From: Colwellia sp.
GTDB taxonomy: Bacteria > Pseudomonadota > Gammaproteobacteria > Enterobacterales > Alteromonadaceae
Direction: 5' to 3'
DNA: 64,000 bases
NCBI GenBank assembly: GCA_013215655.1
Contig: JABSOX010000010.1
Span: 1 to 64,000 of the forward strand
The notes under the pieces are model-generated. The model was given only the letters and a program-made list of their open reading frames with translations, made no database searches and was not told the DNA's origin. The position numbers were made by a program, and so were the translations under genes. Of the stretch, positions 1-10,477 are shown in pieces; positions within the stretch are counted from its first letter, which is position 1, and every line of letters begins with the position of its first letter.

Positions 1-47
1 AACCACTGATAAGCTCTGAGTGGGAACAAACTTAGTCAAATTGGTAT
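1..47. repeat. Right end of MITE-like palindromic repeat, family 1 (cut by window edge)
   Basis: The first 47 bases closely match the right end of the complete element at 5633-5897. Both carry CTGAGTGGGAACAAACTTA followed by a variant of the ATTGGTAT terminus. The left part lies outside the window. The copy differs at several positions (AGTCAAATTGGTAT against ATGGAATTGGTAT), so it is a diverged copy. Confidence 0.7.
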
Positions 48-160
48 AAGGCCAATTTCATTTGAATATATTTTTCTACAGCTAAAACAACTGCGTAAAG
101 CTTTTGAGTACTCATATGACTCTTCTCGACAAGCTTGTTTAAGAAGGCTAAACTATTTAT

Positions 161-850
161 ATGACAGAGAAAACACATAATATACAAGAGTGGGCCTGGT
201 CAGCAGGAAAGAAACCCATTTCACTGTTTAGCAGTTATAATCTGCAGGAAGTCCCTTCAAAATCCCCTTTATTGTTCATCGGTGGGATGCACGGCGACGA
301 ACCAGAAGGTGTGCATCTGGCAGAAGAGTGGCTTAATTACTTAAGGGGTTCCTCAGAGGAGCTCAAACCTTGGATTTTGATACCCTGTATCAACCCAGAT
401 GGTTACGCGAAAAGACAAAGAACCAATGGAAACTCTGTAGATTTGAACAGGAATTTCCCTTCAAAGTGCTGGACGAGTGAGCATGACAAAGATCGCTATT
501 TTCCGGGGAACTCAGCAGGCTCAGAGCCGGAGACAACAGCAATTGTTGATCTCATAAAAGATGTGAAGCCCTGTCAGATAATTCACTTTCATAGCTGGAA
601 GCCGATGATCGTTTACTCGAATCAAAAAGCAGAAATGGTTGCGCGACATTTTAGTGAAACCTCAAAATTTGAACTTAAAAATGACATTGGTTACCCAACT
701 CCAGGAAGTCTCGGGGAATATGCCGGGAACGATTTAGACATTGGGGTTATTTGCATTGAAGAGCAGGATGAAATGAAAGTTCAGGAACTCTCAACTATTT
801 TCCCGCGCTTTAAAGAATCTCTGATTTGGCTCGTTAGCCTAGAGAGTTAA
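161..850 (+). CDS. M14-family zinc carboxypeptidase / murein peptide amidase-like protein
   Basis: The 229-residue protein has the M14 zinc site. HGDE near residue 45 supplies the first His and Glu ligands, and IIHFHSW near residue 140 the third His. The substrate-binding stretch NPDGY...DLNRNFP is typical of M14, and an EEQDE segment near residue 200 is a candidate for the catalytic Glu. There is no signal peptide, so a cytoplasmic role such as trimming recycled murein peptides (MpaA-like) fits, but the substrate is not shown. Upstream is the end of a repeat rather than a gene. The ATG has no strong ribosome site (AAGG lies about 15 bases away). By eye its base and codon use is more GC-rich than its neighbours, which could mean transfer. 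Confidence 0.75.
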   Translation: MTEKTHNIQEWAWSAGKKPISLFSSYNLQEVPSKSPLLFIGGMHGDEPEGVHLAEEWLNYLRGSSEELKPWILIPCINPDGYAKRQRTNGNSVDLNRNFPSKCWTSEHDKDRYFPGNSAGSEPETTAIVDLIKDVKPCQIIHFHSWKPMIVYSNQKAEMVARHFSETSKFELKNDIGYPTPGSLGEYAGNDLDIGVICIEEQDEMKVQELSTIFPRFKESLIWLVSLES

Positions 851-962
851 ACAATAACTCTCTTCCCTCAATAAAGCCTAAGCGTCTCAGTCTTCTTTGT
901 TTTAAATGACCTTGGCTTCTTACTTATCGACCTTGGTCAGTGCTATTTATCCCGAGGTGAGG

Positions 963-2339
963 TTATCTAGAGTAAAAACGTGTTGTTTTACTTAACCGTA
1001 CATCGGGCGCACTTAGTGCAGAAACCACAAAAGTGATATTACTGATCCTAGTTTTTATTTCTTGTGGAGACCGTGTTAGCGTAACCGGAATGTTGATTGC
1101 TTCACTTGCGTTAATCGTCATAGTGTCTGGCATTGTTAATACGCCTTTATTATTACCATTCACTTTTATCGAGTAGTGCTGCTTAAGTTGAGACTTATTA
1201 GTGATCTTAATGAGATACGTATTGGAAACATTATCGTTAAAGTCAACTTGATATAACGTATTACGGTCCCTAGAAATTGATACTTCAAGCGGAACTCGGC
1301 TGACGATGGTATTGATCATTAGTGCGACAAAAAGCATAGATAAACTTGCGTAGGCTAATATTTTACCGCGAAATAAATTTGTTTTTTTACCAGCAAGGTT
1401 ACTTTCACTGGTATAACTTATCAAACCTTTGGGGTAATTAAATTTTTCCATGGTTTGATCACAAGCATCGATGCAGGCGCCACAATTTATGCATTCATAC
1501 TGTAAGCCGTTACGAATATCTATGCCGGCGGGACAGACGTCCACGCAAAGACTACAATCAACACAATCGCCTAAATCATGATTATGTTCACTGCGTTTAC
1601 GTACTCCCCGAGTTTCACCGCGTTTTTTGTCATAGGCGACTAAGAAGGTGTTTTTATCAAACATAGCTGATTGAAAGCGTGAATATGGGCACATGTAGAT
1701 ACACATTTTTTCTCGTAACCAGCCAGCATTACCGTAAGTACACAGGGTAAAAAACACTATCCATCCAGTGATAATCGCGCTGCTATTAAAGCTCAATAAA
1801 TCGCGATAGAGCTGAGTTACAGGAGTAAAATAACTGATAAAACAGGTCGCGGTAAGCACAGACATCAGTAACCAAAGACTGTGTTTCGAAATCTTTTTAA
1901 GCACCTTATTAAGTGACGTTTGCTTTTGGTCAAGCCCTATTCTTTGATTACGAGTTCCTTCGATTTTCTCCTCAACCCAAATATAAGTGAACATCCAGAC
2001 CGTTTGAGGGCATAAATAACCACACCAAATACGGCCTAGCCACGTAGTGATAAAAAAGAGCAAAAAACAACCGACCAGAAGTAATAGTGCCAGTAACGTT
2101 AGATCTTGCGGGAAAAATGTTTGTGAAAATATACGAAAATGCTGAGTCTCAAGATCGAGTAATATCGCTTGTTGTCCTTGGTATTCAAACCAAGGTAAAA
2201 GTGCAAACAGGCACATAAAAAATAAACCAGTGAACTTTCTTATGCGCTGATATTTTCCTTTTTGTTTTCTTACATAAATGGGGCTGTCATTTTTATATGG
2301 TTTAATTATTAAATCTTCGTCTTTAAAATTGTATTTCAT
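963..2339 (-). CDS. ccoG: Cytochrome c oxidase accessory protein CcoG (FixG/RdxA family)
   Basis: This 458-residue polyferredoxin-type membrane protein has the CcoG layout. Hydrophobic helices start near residue 36, CGYLCP and CIYMCP motifs lie in membrane-adjacent loops, and a double 4Fe-4S cluster domain (CVDCSLCVDVCP and CINCGACIDACD) is near residues 258-295. A soluble IgG-like C-terminal domain follows the last helix. CcoG is known to reduce Cu(II) to Cu(I) for assembly of cbb3 oxidases. No ccoNOPQ or ccoIS genes are in the window, so this is a stand-alone copy. It has its own upstream region with a -24/-12-type promoter (2375-2390) and two palindromic sites, which suggests control by the adjacent sigma-54 activator. 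Confidence 0.92.
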   Translation of the reverse strand: MKYNFKDEDLIIKPYKNDSPIYVRKQKGKYQRIRKFTGLFFMCLFALLPWFEYQGQQAILLDLETQHFRIFSQTFFPQDLTLLALLLLVGCFLLFFITTWLGRIWCGYLCPQTVWMFTYIWVEEKIEGTRNQRIGLDQKQTSLNKVLKKISKHSLWLLMSVLTATCFISYFTPVTQLYRDLLSFNSSAIITGWIVFFTLCTYGNAGWLREKMCIYMCPYSRFQSAMFDKNTFLVAYDKKRGETRGVRKRSEHNHDLGDCVDCSLCVDVCPAGIDIRNGLQYECINCGACIDACDQTMEKFNYPKGLISYTSESNLAGKKTNLFRGKILAYASLSMLFVALMINTIVSRVPLEVSISRDRNTLYQVDFNDNVSNTYLIKITNKSQLKQHYSIKVNGNNKGVLTMPDTMTINASEAINIPVTLTRSPQEIKTRISNITFVVSALSAPDVRLSKTTRFYSR

Positions 2340-2374
2340 CTACAACAACAAGTAATGGAACTTACCGCAGATAT

Positions 2375-2390
2375 AGCAAAATCAATTCCA
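2375..2390 (-). promoter_or_regulatory. Candidate sigma-54 (-24/-12) promoter of ccoG
   Basis: Read on the minus strand the sequence is TGGAATTGATTTTGCT. The GG and GC doublets have the exact 10-base spacing of the consensus TGGCACN5TTGCW, and the TTGC half is perfect. The expected transcript start is about 25 bases before the ccoG start codon. Its position between ccoG and upstream palindromes that flank a sigma-54 activator gene supports it. The CAC part of the -24 element is poor. Confidence 0.6.
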
Positions 2391-2454
2391 ATCAGTAATA
2401 TTAGTTAATCTTTTGTAATTAAAGGTTTTTTTTGCATTGTAAAAAGCAATGAGG

Positions 2455-2486
2455 CACGATATATCGTGGATGCGTGATATGTCGTG
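2455..2486. promoter_or_regulatory. Tandem palindromic enhancer sites upstream of ccoG
   Basis: A perfect 14-base palindrome, CACGATATATCGTG, lies at 2455-2468. An 11-of-14 copy, CGTGATATGTCGTG, lies at 2473-2486, with starts 18 bases apart. They are 65-110 bases upstream of the candidate -24/-12 promoter, the usual place for a bacterial enhancer-binding protein. The same perfect palindrome recurs at 3955-3968 before the activator gene. Confidence 0.7.
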
Positions 2487-2509
2487 GTTTATGGTTGGCT
2501 TGTTGTCTT

Positions 2510-3934
2510 TTAAGATGGGCGATTAATACCCAATTTTTTCATTTTTGAACGTAAAGTACTATCGGGCAATTTAAGTATTGCGGCTGCGCCACGACTACCG
2601 CCAAGTTGCCACTTACATATTTTCAAAACCGCTTCAATATGCTGCTTTTCATTTGCAGATAAAGACGACGCACTGACGTTACTGAGTTTTGTTAAGGATA
2701 ACTGTTGCTTGATATCCAAAATATTACTATTGCTGAGGATAATTTCTCGCTCAAGTATATTTTGTAGTTCTCTAATATTGCCTGGCCAGTCATATGACTT
2801 CAGCATTTTCATGCTCTTATTAGTGATAGCTTCTATGTTTTTTCCCAGTTTTTTATTTAGCTTAATAATAATGATCTGACACAAAGAGGTAATATCTTCG
2901 GGACGCTCTCTTAAGGCTGGAATGTTGATGGGAAAGACGTTAAGTCGGTAATAAAGATCCATTCTAAAAAGACCTTGTTCAATCATCGCCAACAAATCAC
3001 GATTTGTAGCAGCAATTATTCGAATATCAATTTTGATCGTTTTATTACCACCGACACGTTCAAATTCTTGCTCTTGCAGAACACGCAAAAGTTTACTTTG
3101 TGCAGCCAAAGAGAGCTCGCCAATTTCATCCAGAAATAAAGTGCCTTTATCGGCTAATTCAAAACGACCTTTACGCCGCTCGATCGCTCCAGTAAAAGCG
3201 CCTTTTTCATGACCAAATAATTCCGACTCTAATAAGCTTGGTGTAAATGCTGCACAGTTTACTTTTACTAGCGGCGATCGGCTTCTTAAACTTAGAGCAT
3301 GGACATTGCGAGCCACTAGTTCTTTACCTGTACCGTTTTCACCCAGGATCAATACCGTGCTATCGGTTTTAGCGACGAGACTAATTTGCTCTAACATTTC
3401 TGTTAATATTTGGCTTTCTCCGACTAGTCCAGTTACAGAGAACTCTTGGGCGAGTTCACTCTGCAAATAAGTATTTTCAGCGGTTAACTGTTCAGTCAGT
3501 TTCTGGATATCTTGCAGTGCAGCGCGTAGTGCACTTTCGGTTTGTTGCTGTTGGCTGACATCTCTAAATATCGCTACAGCACCGATGATCTGCCCATCTT
3601 TATAAACGGCTGTGGTGGTATATTCAACTGGGAAACTGCTACCGTCCTTACGCCAAAATACTTCACCACTTACCTGGCGAGCAATACCATCTTGTGCGGT
3701 ATTATAAATCTTACAATCATGGGCATGGTATTTAGTGCCATCTGCATGGCTATGGTGGTGGTATTGGTGAATATTTTTACCGAGTAATTCATCTGCTTGC
3801 CAGCCGGTCATTTTTACTGCAGCCGGGTTAATAAAAATGGCTTTACCTTGGGTATCAAAACCATAAATACCTTCACCAACAGAGTTGAGCAATAATTCAG
3901 AATCGGCGAGAAATTGCTTAATTGTTTTATTCAT
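2510..3934 (-). CDS. PAS-domain sigma-54-dependent Fis-family transcriptional activator
   Basis: The 474-residue protein has an N-terminal PAS domain (about residues 8-125) with a His/Cys-bearing segment (HHHSHADGTKYHAHDC). A short coiled linker follows, then a central AAA+ domain with Walker A GENGTGKE (about 197-204), the sigma-54-contacting GAFTGA loop (about 245) and the Walker B region FLDEIGEL. A C-terminal Fis-type helix-turn-helix (about 430-474) ends the protein. There is no receiver domain, so PAS is the likely sensor of a redox, gas or small-molecule signal. It lies 61 bases after thiDE on the same strand and upstream of ccoG. Identical palindromes at its own start and before ccoG suggest autoregulation and activation of ccoG. 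The signal cannot be named from sequence. Confidence 0.88.
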   Translation of the reverse strand: MNKTIKQFLADSELLLNSVGEGIYGFDTQGKAIFINPAAVKMTGWQADELLGKNIHQYHHHSHADGTKYHAHDCKIYNTAQDGIARQVSGEVFWRKDGSSFPVEYTTTAVYKDGQIIGAVAIFRDVSQQQQTESALRAALQDIQKLTEQLTAENTYLQSELAQEFSVTGLVGESQILTEMLEQISLVAKTDSTVLILGENGTGKELVARNVHALSLRSRSPLVKVNCAAFTPSLLESELFGHEKGAFTGAIERRKGRFELADKGTLFLDEIGELSLAAQSKLLRVLQEQEFERVGGNKTIKIDIRIIAATNRDLLAMIEQGLFRMDLYYRLNVFPINIPALRERPEDITSLCQIIIIKLNKKLGKNIEAITNKSMKMLKSYDWPGNIRELQNILEREIILSNSNILDIKQQLSLTKLSNVSASSLSANEKQHIEAVLKICKWQLGGSRGAAAILKLPDSTLRSKMKKLGINRPS

Positions 3935-3954
3935 ATATTGTTATTAATCATAGC

Positions 3955-3968
3955 CACGATATATCGTG
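3955..3968. promoter_or_regulatory. Palindromic operator at the start of the sigma-54 activator gene
   Basis: A perfect copy of CACGATATATCGTG lies 20 bases upstream of the activator start codon, in the 61-base gap after thiDE. A TTTACA -35-like box lies upstream on the minus strand, so the palindrome would cover the -10 region. Autorepression is the simplest reading. The match to the ccoG-proximal site is direct observation; the repression is inference. Confidence 0.65.
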
Positions 3969-3995
3969 CTCTAATTCTGGACGATGTAAAATAAT

Positions 3996-5528
3996 TTAAC
4001 TAGTTATTTTTGTAATTTTTTGAAAGTTTTGAACCGCTAGTTGATAGTTTGATGTTTCAGTAATGGCTGTTACCACCGCAATACTATCAACTCCTGTTCG
4101 CCACACTTCTTGTGCACGTTCCAAATTAATACCGCCAATAGCAACTACGGGAATATCGTTAGATAAATTCAATAACTGTACTAAATTATCAATACCTTGA
4201 ATTTGCCCGGTCATGTCTTTGGTTTTGGTTGGAAAAATAGCGCCAACGGCAAGATAAGACGGTTTGAGTTGTTGTGCTAATAGAAATTCATAACAACCAT
4301 GAGTACTAATGCCGAGTCTTAAACCTGCTTGTTGAATTATGGCTAAGTCAGCATTCTGTAGGTCTTCCTGACCAATATGTACACCATAAGCATTATGTTT
4401 TATCGCTAATTTCCAGTAATCGTTAATGAATAAACGAGTTGGATAATCTCGACTTATAGCAACAGCTTCTGCAATTATTTGGTTTAGCTCAGAGTTTGTT
4501 TTATTTTTTAACCTGAGCTGAATGATATTTAAATTAAGTGGTAATAAACGTTTTAACCATTCAGTTGAATCAACGACTGGATACAAGCCTAATTTATTAG
4601 TAAGTGTTAAAGATGGAAATGCTGGCAGATTTGAGTATTGCTGATTAAGTGCAGCGCATATTTGCGGAAAATTATCAGCATTTTTTGGCCATGATCCTTG
4701 TTCAAAAGCGCCGTAGTATTCAAGTTCACCCGCTCGCTTTGATAATCCTTGATTGATTAAAGCTTTTGTTAAGGTGAACGCATCTCGTAATAAATAACCA
4801 TGGGCTAAAAATGATGAAAGTGCAGTGGCGAAAGTACAACCACCACCATGGCTGTAACTGGTATTAATACGAGGTGATTTTAATTGATATTCTATTGTTT
4901 TGTTGGTCGTCGCTTTATTAGTAGTGCTGTCTTGAGTGATGGTATTTAGGGAATGTAAACAATAATCACTACTATGCTCACTTTTTAAATGACCACCTTT
5001 AATGATGATACTTGCAAGGCCAGTTTCTAATAGTTTCTGTGCATGTGCTTTAATATCGTTATTATCTTCACCGCTTAGTTGCTGAGCTTCTGATAGATTA
5101 GGCGTTAAGACGTCACAAATCGCAACCAGTCTTAATCTCTCAAGGTGACTAATATCAGAAAACTTACCGCCGACACTTGCTTGTCCAACAGGATCATAAA
5201 CAATAATCAATCTAGGGTTGCGTACTTTTAGTGTTTGAATTGTGGTTATTAACCAAATTACTTGTTCGGTATTGGCGACTAACCCTATTTTAATAACGCT
5301 TGGGGCTTTATCAAAATACAAAGCATCCACTTGTTGCTGCAATAGCCCGATAGTTACTGGATTCACTGCAATAAGTTCAGTGGAGCTTTGCACGGTATTG
5401 GCGGTGATCAGATGACAAATCTCTACGCCTAAACCATGTGCCGTTTTTATATCTGCCGCTATACCAGCACCGCCGGAGCAATCAGCGCCAGAAATCGTCC
5501 ATATTATTGGCTTCTTAGTCTTGTTCAT
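3996..5528 (-). CDS. thiDE: Fused HMP/HMP-P kinase and thiamine-phosphate synthase (ThiD-ThiE)
   Basis: This 510-residue protein joins two thiamine enzymes. Residues 1-270 are ThiD, with the substrate/phosphate motif SGADCSGGAGI at the N-terminus, KGGH in the middle and the anion-hole HGGGCTFATA near residue 227. Residues from about 305 are ThiE, a TIM barrel with LFINDYW, GVHIGQEDL, LGISTHG and VAIGGI. ThiD phosphorylates hydroxymethylpyrimidine twice, and ThiE couples it to the thiazole phosphate to give thiamine phosphate. It is the last gene of the thi operon and is separated from thiG by an inserted repeat. The fusion is known in several gammaproteobacteria. Confidence 0.93.
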   Translation of the reverse strand: MNKTKKPIIWTISGADCSGGAGIAADIKTAHGLGVEICHLITANTVQSSTELIAVNPVTIGLLQQQVDALYFDKAPSVIKIGLVANTEQVIWLITTIQTLKVRNPRLIIVYDPVGQASVGGKFSDISHLERLRLVAICDVLTPNLSEAQQLSGEDNNDIKAHAQKLLETGLASIIIKGGHLKSEHSSDYCLHSLNTITQDSTTNKATTNKTIEYQLKSPRINTSYSHGGGCTFATALSSFLAHGYLLRDAFTLTKALINQGLSKRAGELEYYGAFEQGSWPKNADNFPQICAALNQQYSNLPAFPSLTLTNKLGLYPVVDSTEWLKRLLPLNLNIIQLRLKNKTNSELNQIIAEAVAISRDYPTRLFINDYWKLAIKHNAYGVHIGQEDLQNADLAIIQQAGLRLGISTHGCYEFLLAQQLKPSYLAVGAIFPTKTKDMTGQIQGIDNLVQLLNLSNDIPVVAIGGINLERAQEVWRTGVDSIAVVTAITETSNYQLAVQNFQKITKITS

Positions 5529-5632
5529 ATTTATTCCAAATAAATTTATATAAAGGCAAAATAAATGACTTCTATTTGAGGCGAAAGCACGGAGCCTAGT
5601 TTACTAGGTGAGCGCATTCAACAAAGAATATA

Positions 5633-5897
5633 ATACCAATTCCATTAAGTTTCTTCCCTCTCAGCGAGACTTAAAAGGCTTAGAGGCAAGGCATTGATTG
5701 AAGAGAATGGTTATTCCCTTGTCAAAATCAATAACGCAGCATGTAAGCCTTTTAAACTCGCCCTTTGGGAGTTTGTCAGCGATTCGAAAACCGCACAAAA
5801 TTTCTTTCATATAGAACAACTACGATGTAAAAAAATTCTAATTGTTCTCAAACCGCTGACAAGTTCTGAGTGGGAACAAACTTAATGGAATTGGTAT
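5633..5897. mobile_element. MITE-like palindromic element, family 1, inside the thiamine operon
   Basis: The 265-base element has perfect 20-base terminal inverted repeats: ATACCAATTCCATTAAGTTT at 5633-5652 and its complement at 5878-5897. With two mismatches the inverted match extends to about 32 bases (TTCCC-CTCAG). The interior holds a second inverted pair, TTTGTCAGCG and CGCTGACAAG-like. No transposase is encoded, and the 63-codon open frame inside is not credible. It sits between thiG and thiDE, so it is transcribed with the operon and could fold into a long hairpin. Confidence 0.85.
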
Positions 5898-5922
5898 ATG
5901 AGTATTTATGATGCTTTTACCA

Positions 5923-6717
5923 TTAACTTTGGTGCCAAAACGGTGTATCTAATGTTGGCGTGCTGGGGTGAGCGGTTTGTCTCTGTTGCATAATGCCAGC
6001 CACATAACCTTGCTCGCCGGCGGTAAGCGCTGCCGCAAAAGCCTTAGCCATGATCACTGGATTATCAGCAAGGGCAACGGCACTATTTAGTAGCACACCA
6101 TCGTAACCCATTTCCATGGCAATACAGGCGTCTGAAGGTTTGCCAATACCCGCATCTAAAATAAGCGTAGCGTCAGGTAAACGTAAACGAATGGTTTCAA
6201 GATTATAGGGATTCATCAGGCCTTTACCTGTGCCTATTGGTGATGCCCACGGCATGATCACCTGACAACCTAAATCATATAAACGTTGGCACAAAACCAA
6301 ATCATCGGTGCAATAAGGCAGTACTTTAAAGCCCGCTTTTATCAGCTGCTCGGTGGCATTAAGCAGCTCGATAGGATCAGGCTGCAAATTATAATCGTCG
6401 CCGATAACTTCGAGTTTGATCCAATCAGTATTGAATATCTCACGACTCATCTGTGCCAATGTCACCGCTTCTTTTGCGGTTTTACAGCCGGCGGTATTAG
6501 GTAATAAATATCCTTGGCATTGCTCAACAATTTCTTGAATATACTGCCAAATTTGTGCACCAGACTTATCCGCAGGATTTTGTCGTTTTAGCGATAAGGT
6601 TACTACTTGCGATTCGCTTGCTAATATCGCTTGTTTCATTATTTGTGGTGATGGATACAAGGCAGTACCGATCAATAAACGACTTTTTAATGATTGACCA
6701 TAAATATTTAAAGACAT
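5923..6717 (-). CDS. thiG: Thiazole synthase ThiG
   Basis: The 264-residue TIM-barrel enzyme makes thiazole phosphate from 1-deoxyxylulose-5-phosphate, dehydroglycine and ThiS thiocarboxylate. It shows the family stretches [11 protein letters not shown] (residue 15 on), [32 protein letters not shown] and [10 protein letters not shown]. The Schiff-base lysine should be the one in WIKLEVIGD. Its start lies three bases after the thiS stop codon, which indicates coupled translation. The usual length is about 255-265. Confidence 0.95.
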   Translation of the reverse strand: MSLNIYGQSLKSRLLIGTALYPSPQIMKQAILASESQVVTLSLKRQNPADKSGAQIWQYIQEIVEQCQGYLLPNTAGCKTAKEAVTLAQMSREIFNTDWIKLEVIGDDYNLQPDPIELLNATEQLIKAGFKVLPYCTDDLVLCQRLYDLGCQVIMPWASPIGTGKGLMNPYNLETIRLRLPDATLILDAGIGKPSDACIAMEMGYDGVLLNSAVALADNPVIMAKAFAAALTAGEQGYVAGIMQQRQTAHPSTPTLDTPFWHQS

Positions 6718-6720
6718 GAT

Positions 6721-6933
6721 TTACCCACCTACAATCGGAAATAAAACATCAATGCTATCGTTCGCCTGTAGTGCTGTATTGTGATAATTGTCTTTGCCAA
6801 TAAAATCACCATTTACGGCGACCGCAAAACTACTTTTAATTTGGCGATCATTTAAAAATAAGGACAATGCAGCCGCCAATGTTGTTTGCTCAGCATTGAT
6901 CGTTTGGTTTTGACCATTAATGTATATGTTCAT
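6721..6933 (-). CDS. thiS: Sulfur carrier protein ThiS
   Basis: This small ubiquitin-fold protein ends in the diagnostic Gly-Gly (FPIVGG), the site of adenylation and thiocarboxylation. The chosen ATG at 6933 gives 70 residues starting MNIYINGQ, the normal ThiS length. A GTG at 6942 would add three residues and cannot be excluded. It lies between thiO and thiG. No thiF is in the window, so activation must come from a ThiF or MoeB encoded elsewhere. Confidence 0.93.
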   Translation of the reverse strand: MNIYINGQNQTINAEQTTLAAALSLFLNDRQIKSSFAVAVNGDFIGKDNYHNTALQANDSIDVLFPIVGG

Positions 6934-6957
6934 TTTCTTCACTTATTGGTTCTTTAT

Positions 6958-8115
6958 TTATGATTTTTTATTTATGGGTAATAAATGTGAATAAAGGGAC
7001 TCGTTGTAATCGCTTGTGCCAGCTTGAATGTTCTTAACTAGCTGCATAACCTGTTCAAGTACTACTGGTGCAATCAAAAAACCATGGCGGTATAAACCGT
7101 TAACTTGAATTAAATGTTGGTTAACAATAATTTTCGGCTGATTATCACTAAATGCGGGTCGACATTGACTAACATGTTGTCTGATATTAGCTTCAGCAAA
7201 GCCGGGATGTACGCTGTACGCAGCACTCAATAACTCCATAGCAGAACGTACTGTCATTGGTGAGTCATCATCACTTTCAATTTCGGTAGCACCAACCACA
7301 TAAAAACCTTTCGTTTTTGGTGCTATATATAACTGATACCTTGGGTGCATTAAACGCACAGGTCTAGTGATATGAACATCGGGTGCAAATAATTGAAACA
7401 ATTCACCTCGTACCGCGCGTAAATCTTTTAAGGCACTATTTTTGTTGGCATTCTTATCAGTATTGGCATTAGTACGTGCACCAGTACCTCGACAATCAAT
7501 AGCTAAATCAAATGTTCGTTGTTGTTTAGTTGTTTCGATATGTTGAAAGCTCACCATACAGCCATGATTAATAGGTGAAATATCACAAATAAAACAATCA
7601 CTTAACCATTCAATGGCAGCTTGTTCAAGTTGGTGTTTTAAAGCAATTAATAATGTGCGATTACCAATTTGTCCTTCATCAGGAAGAAATAGGCCCTGGC
7701 TAAAAGAGCGACCAATCTCAGGCTCCAAATCCACAAGTTTTTGTCGATCAAGTTGCTGACATTGATGTTGAGGATAATGGTTTTGTAAATAACGAGCAAG
7801 GCGGCGGTAATCACCTTGGTCTTGCTCGTGACTGACCATTATTGCCCCTTGTTGTTGAAAGTAAGTATATTCATCTAACGTGGCTAAAAATTTTGGCCAT
7901 AACTTAAGTGAAATAAACCCCATTTCAACGATATTAGGCTCGCAGTGCATTGCCTCACCAAGTGGCGTTAATAATCCCGCAGCGGCATAAGCGGCACTTT
8001 GATGGGCAGCTTTTGTATCTTTATCAAAAAGCGTTACTTGATAACCTTGTCGATGTAACGACAAAGCTATCAGGCGACCCATTAAACCAGCACCAATGAT
8101 GGCAATTGTTTTCAT
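6958..8115 (-). CDS. thiO: FAD-dependent glycine oxidase ThiO
   Basis: The 385-residue DAO-family flavoenzyme opens with the dinucleotide-binding motif IIGAGLMGRLIA and acidic strand end (TLFDKD). It contains the AAYAAAGLLTPLGEA segment typical of ThiO, RGELFQLFAPD in the middle and the C-terminal RHGFLIAPV. It oxidises glycine to the imine needed by ThiG, which shows that this operon uses the oxygen-dependent ThiO route and not the radical SAM enzyme ThiH. It is spaced 17 bases from thiC. Confidence 0.92.
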   Translation of the reverse strand: MKTIAIIGAGLMGRLIALSLHRQGYQVTLFDKDTKAAHQSAAYAAAGLLTPLGEAMHCEPNIVEMGFISLKLWPKFLATLDEYTYFQQQGAIMVSHEQDQGDYRRLARYLQNHYPQHQCQQLDRQKLVDLEPEIGRSFSQGLFLPDEGQIGNRTLLIALKHQLEQAAIEWLSDCFICDISPINHGCMVSFQHIETTKQQRTFDLAIDCRGTGARTNANTDKNANKNSALKDLRAVRGELFQLFAPDVHITRPVRLMHPRYQLYIAPKTKGFYVVGATEIESDDDSPMTVRSAMELLSAAYSVHPGFAEANIRQHVSQCRPAFSDNQPKIIVNQHLIQVNGLYRHGFLIAPVVLEQVMQLVKNIQAGTSDYNESLYSHLLPINKKS

Positions 8116-8132
8116 ACAGCTAATAGCTTGAT

Positions 8133-10115
<1,983 letters not shown>

Positions 10116-10221
10116 TCACCTTTAGTTTATAAATCGAAATAATTTAAAAATAAGGCGGAGCTTTAGGGGTATAAACGAGGAGTAACTGCAGCACTATGAT
10201 GAATAAGTGTAATGTACTCTT

Positions 10222-10308
10222 TTGTTCCCTTCGCAGATGTTAATCTAATCAGGTTCTACGGATCCCGCTTTCGCGATCTCAGCCCTTTGGCACTCCGACA
10301 ACTTGCGT
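10222..10308 (-). ncRNA. TPP riboswitch (thi box) controlling the thi operon
   Basis: Read on the minus strand, the segment carries the classic aptamer. GGAGTGCC and GGGCTGAGA form the P2/J2-3 part, a variable P3 hairpin follows (GATCGCGAAAGCGGGATC), then CCGTAGAACCTGATT and the closing CGAAGGGAACA. It sits about 115 bases before thiC. The leader between aptamer and start codon shows no clear U-run hairpin, so control of translation is more likely than termination, but this is inference. Confidence 0.95.
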
Positions 10309-10477
10309 TAAATACTAAATTTTATTTGGTATATGTAAAATAACGCAAAAAGATTTTAACGTGAACACTAAAAATGGTGCAAGTGATTATTTGTTTTTTC
10401 TAGTATCTACTATGAATAATATTATTTTGCATATAGTATACGATCTCGAAAACACCTTTAAATTAACAATAAGAATA

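Noticed and set aside
2455-2486. NorR or FNR sites upstream of ccoG
   Set aside because: The sequence lacks TTGAT-N4-ATCAA, and the perfect CACGATATATCGTG palindrome is shared with the activator gene instead.
5694-5885. 63-codon open frame between thiG and thiDE
   Set aside because: It lies wholly inside the palindromic MITE-like element and has no ribosome site, so it is a by-product of the repeat.
10361-10477. Upstream GTG start for the M1 peptidase
   Set aside because: It would place about 40 residues before an obvious signal peptide and has no ribosome site.
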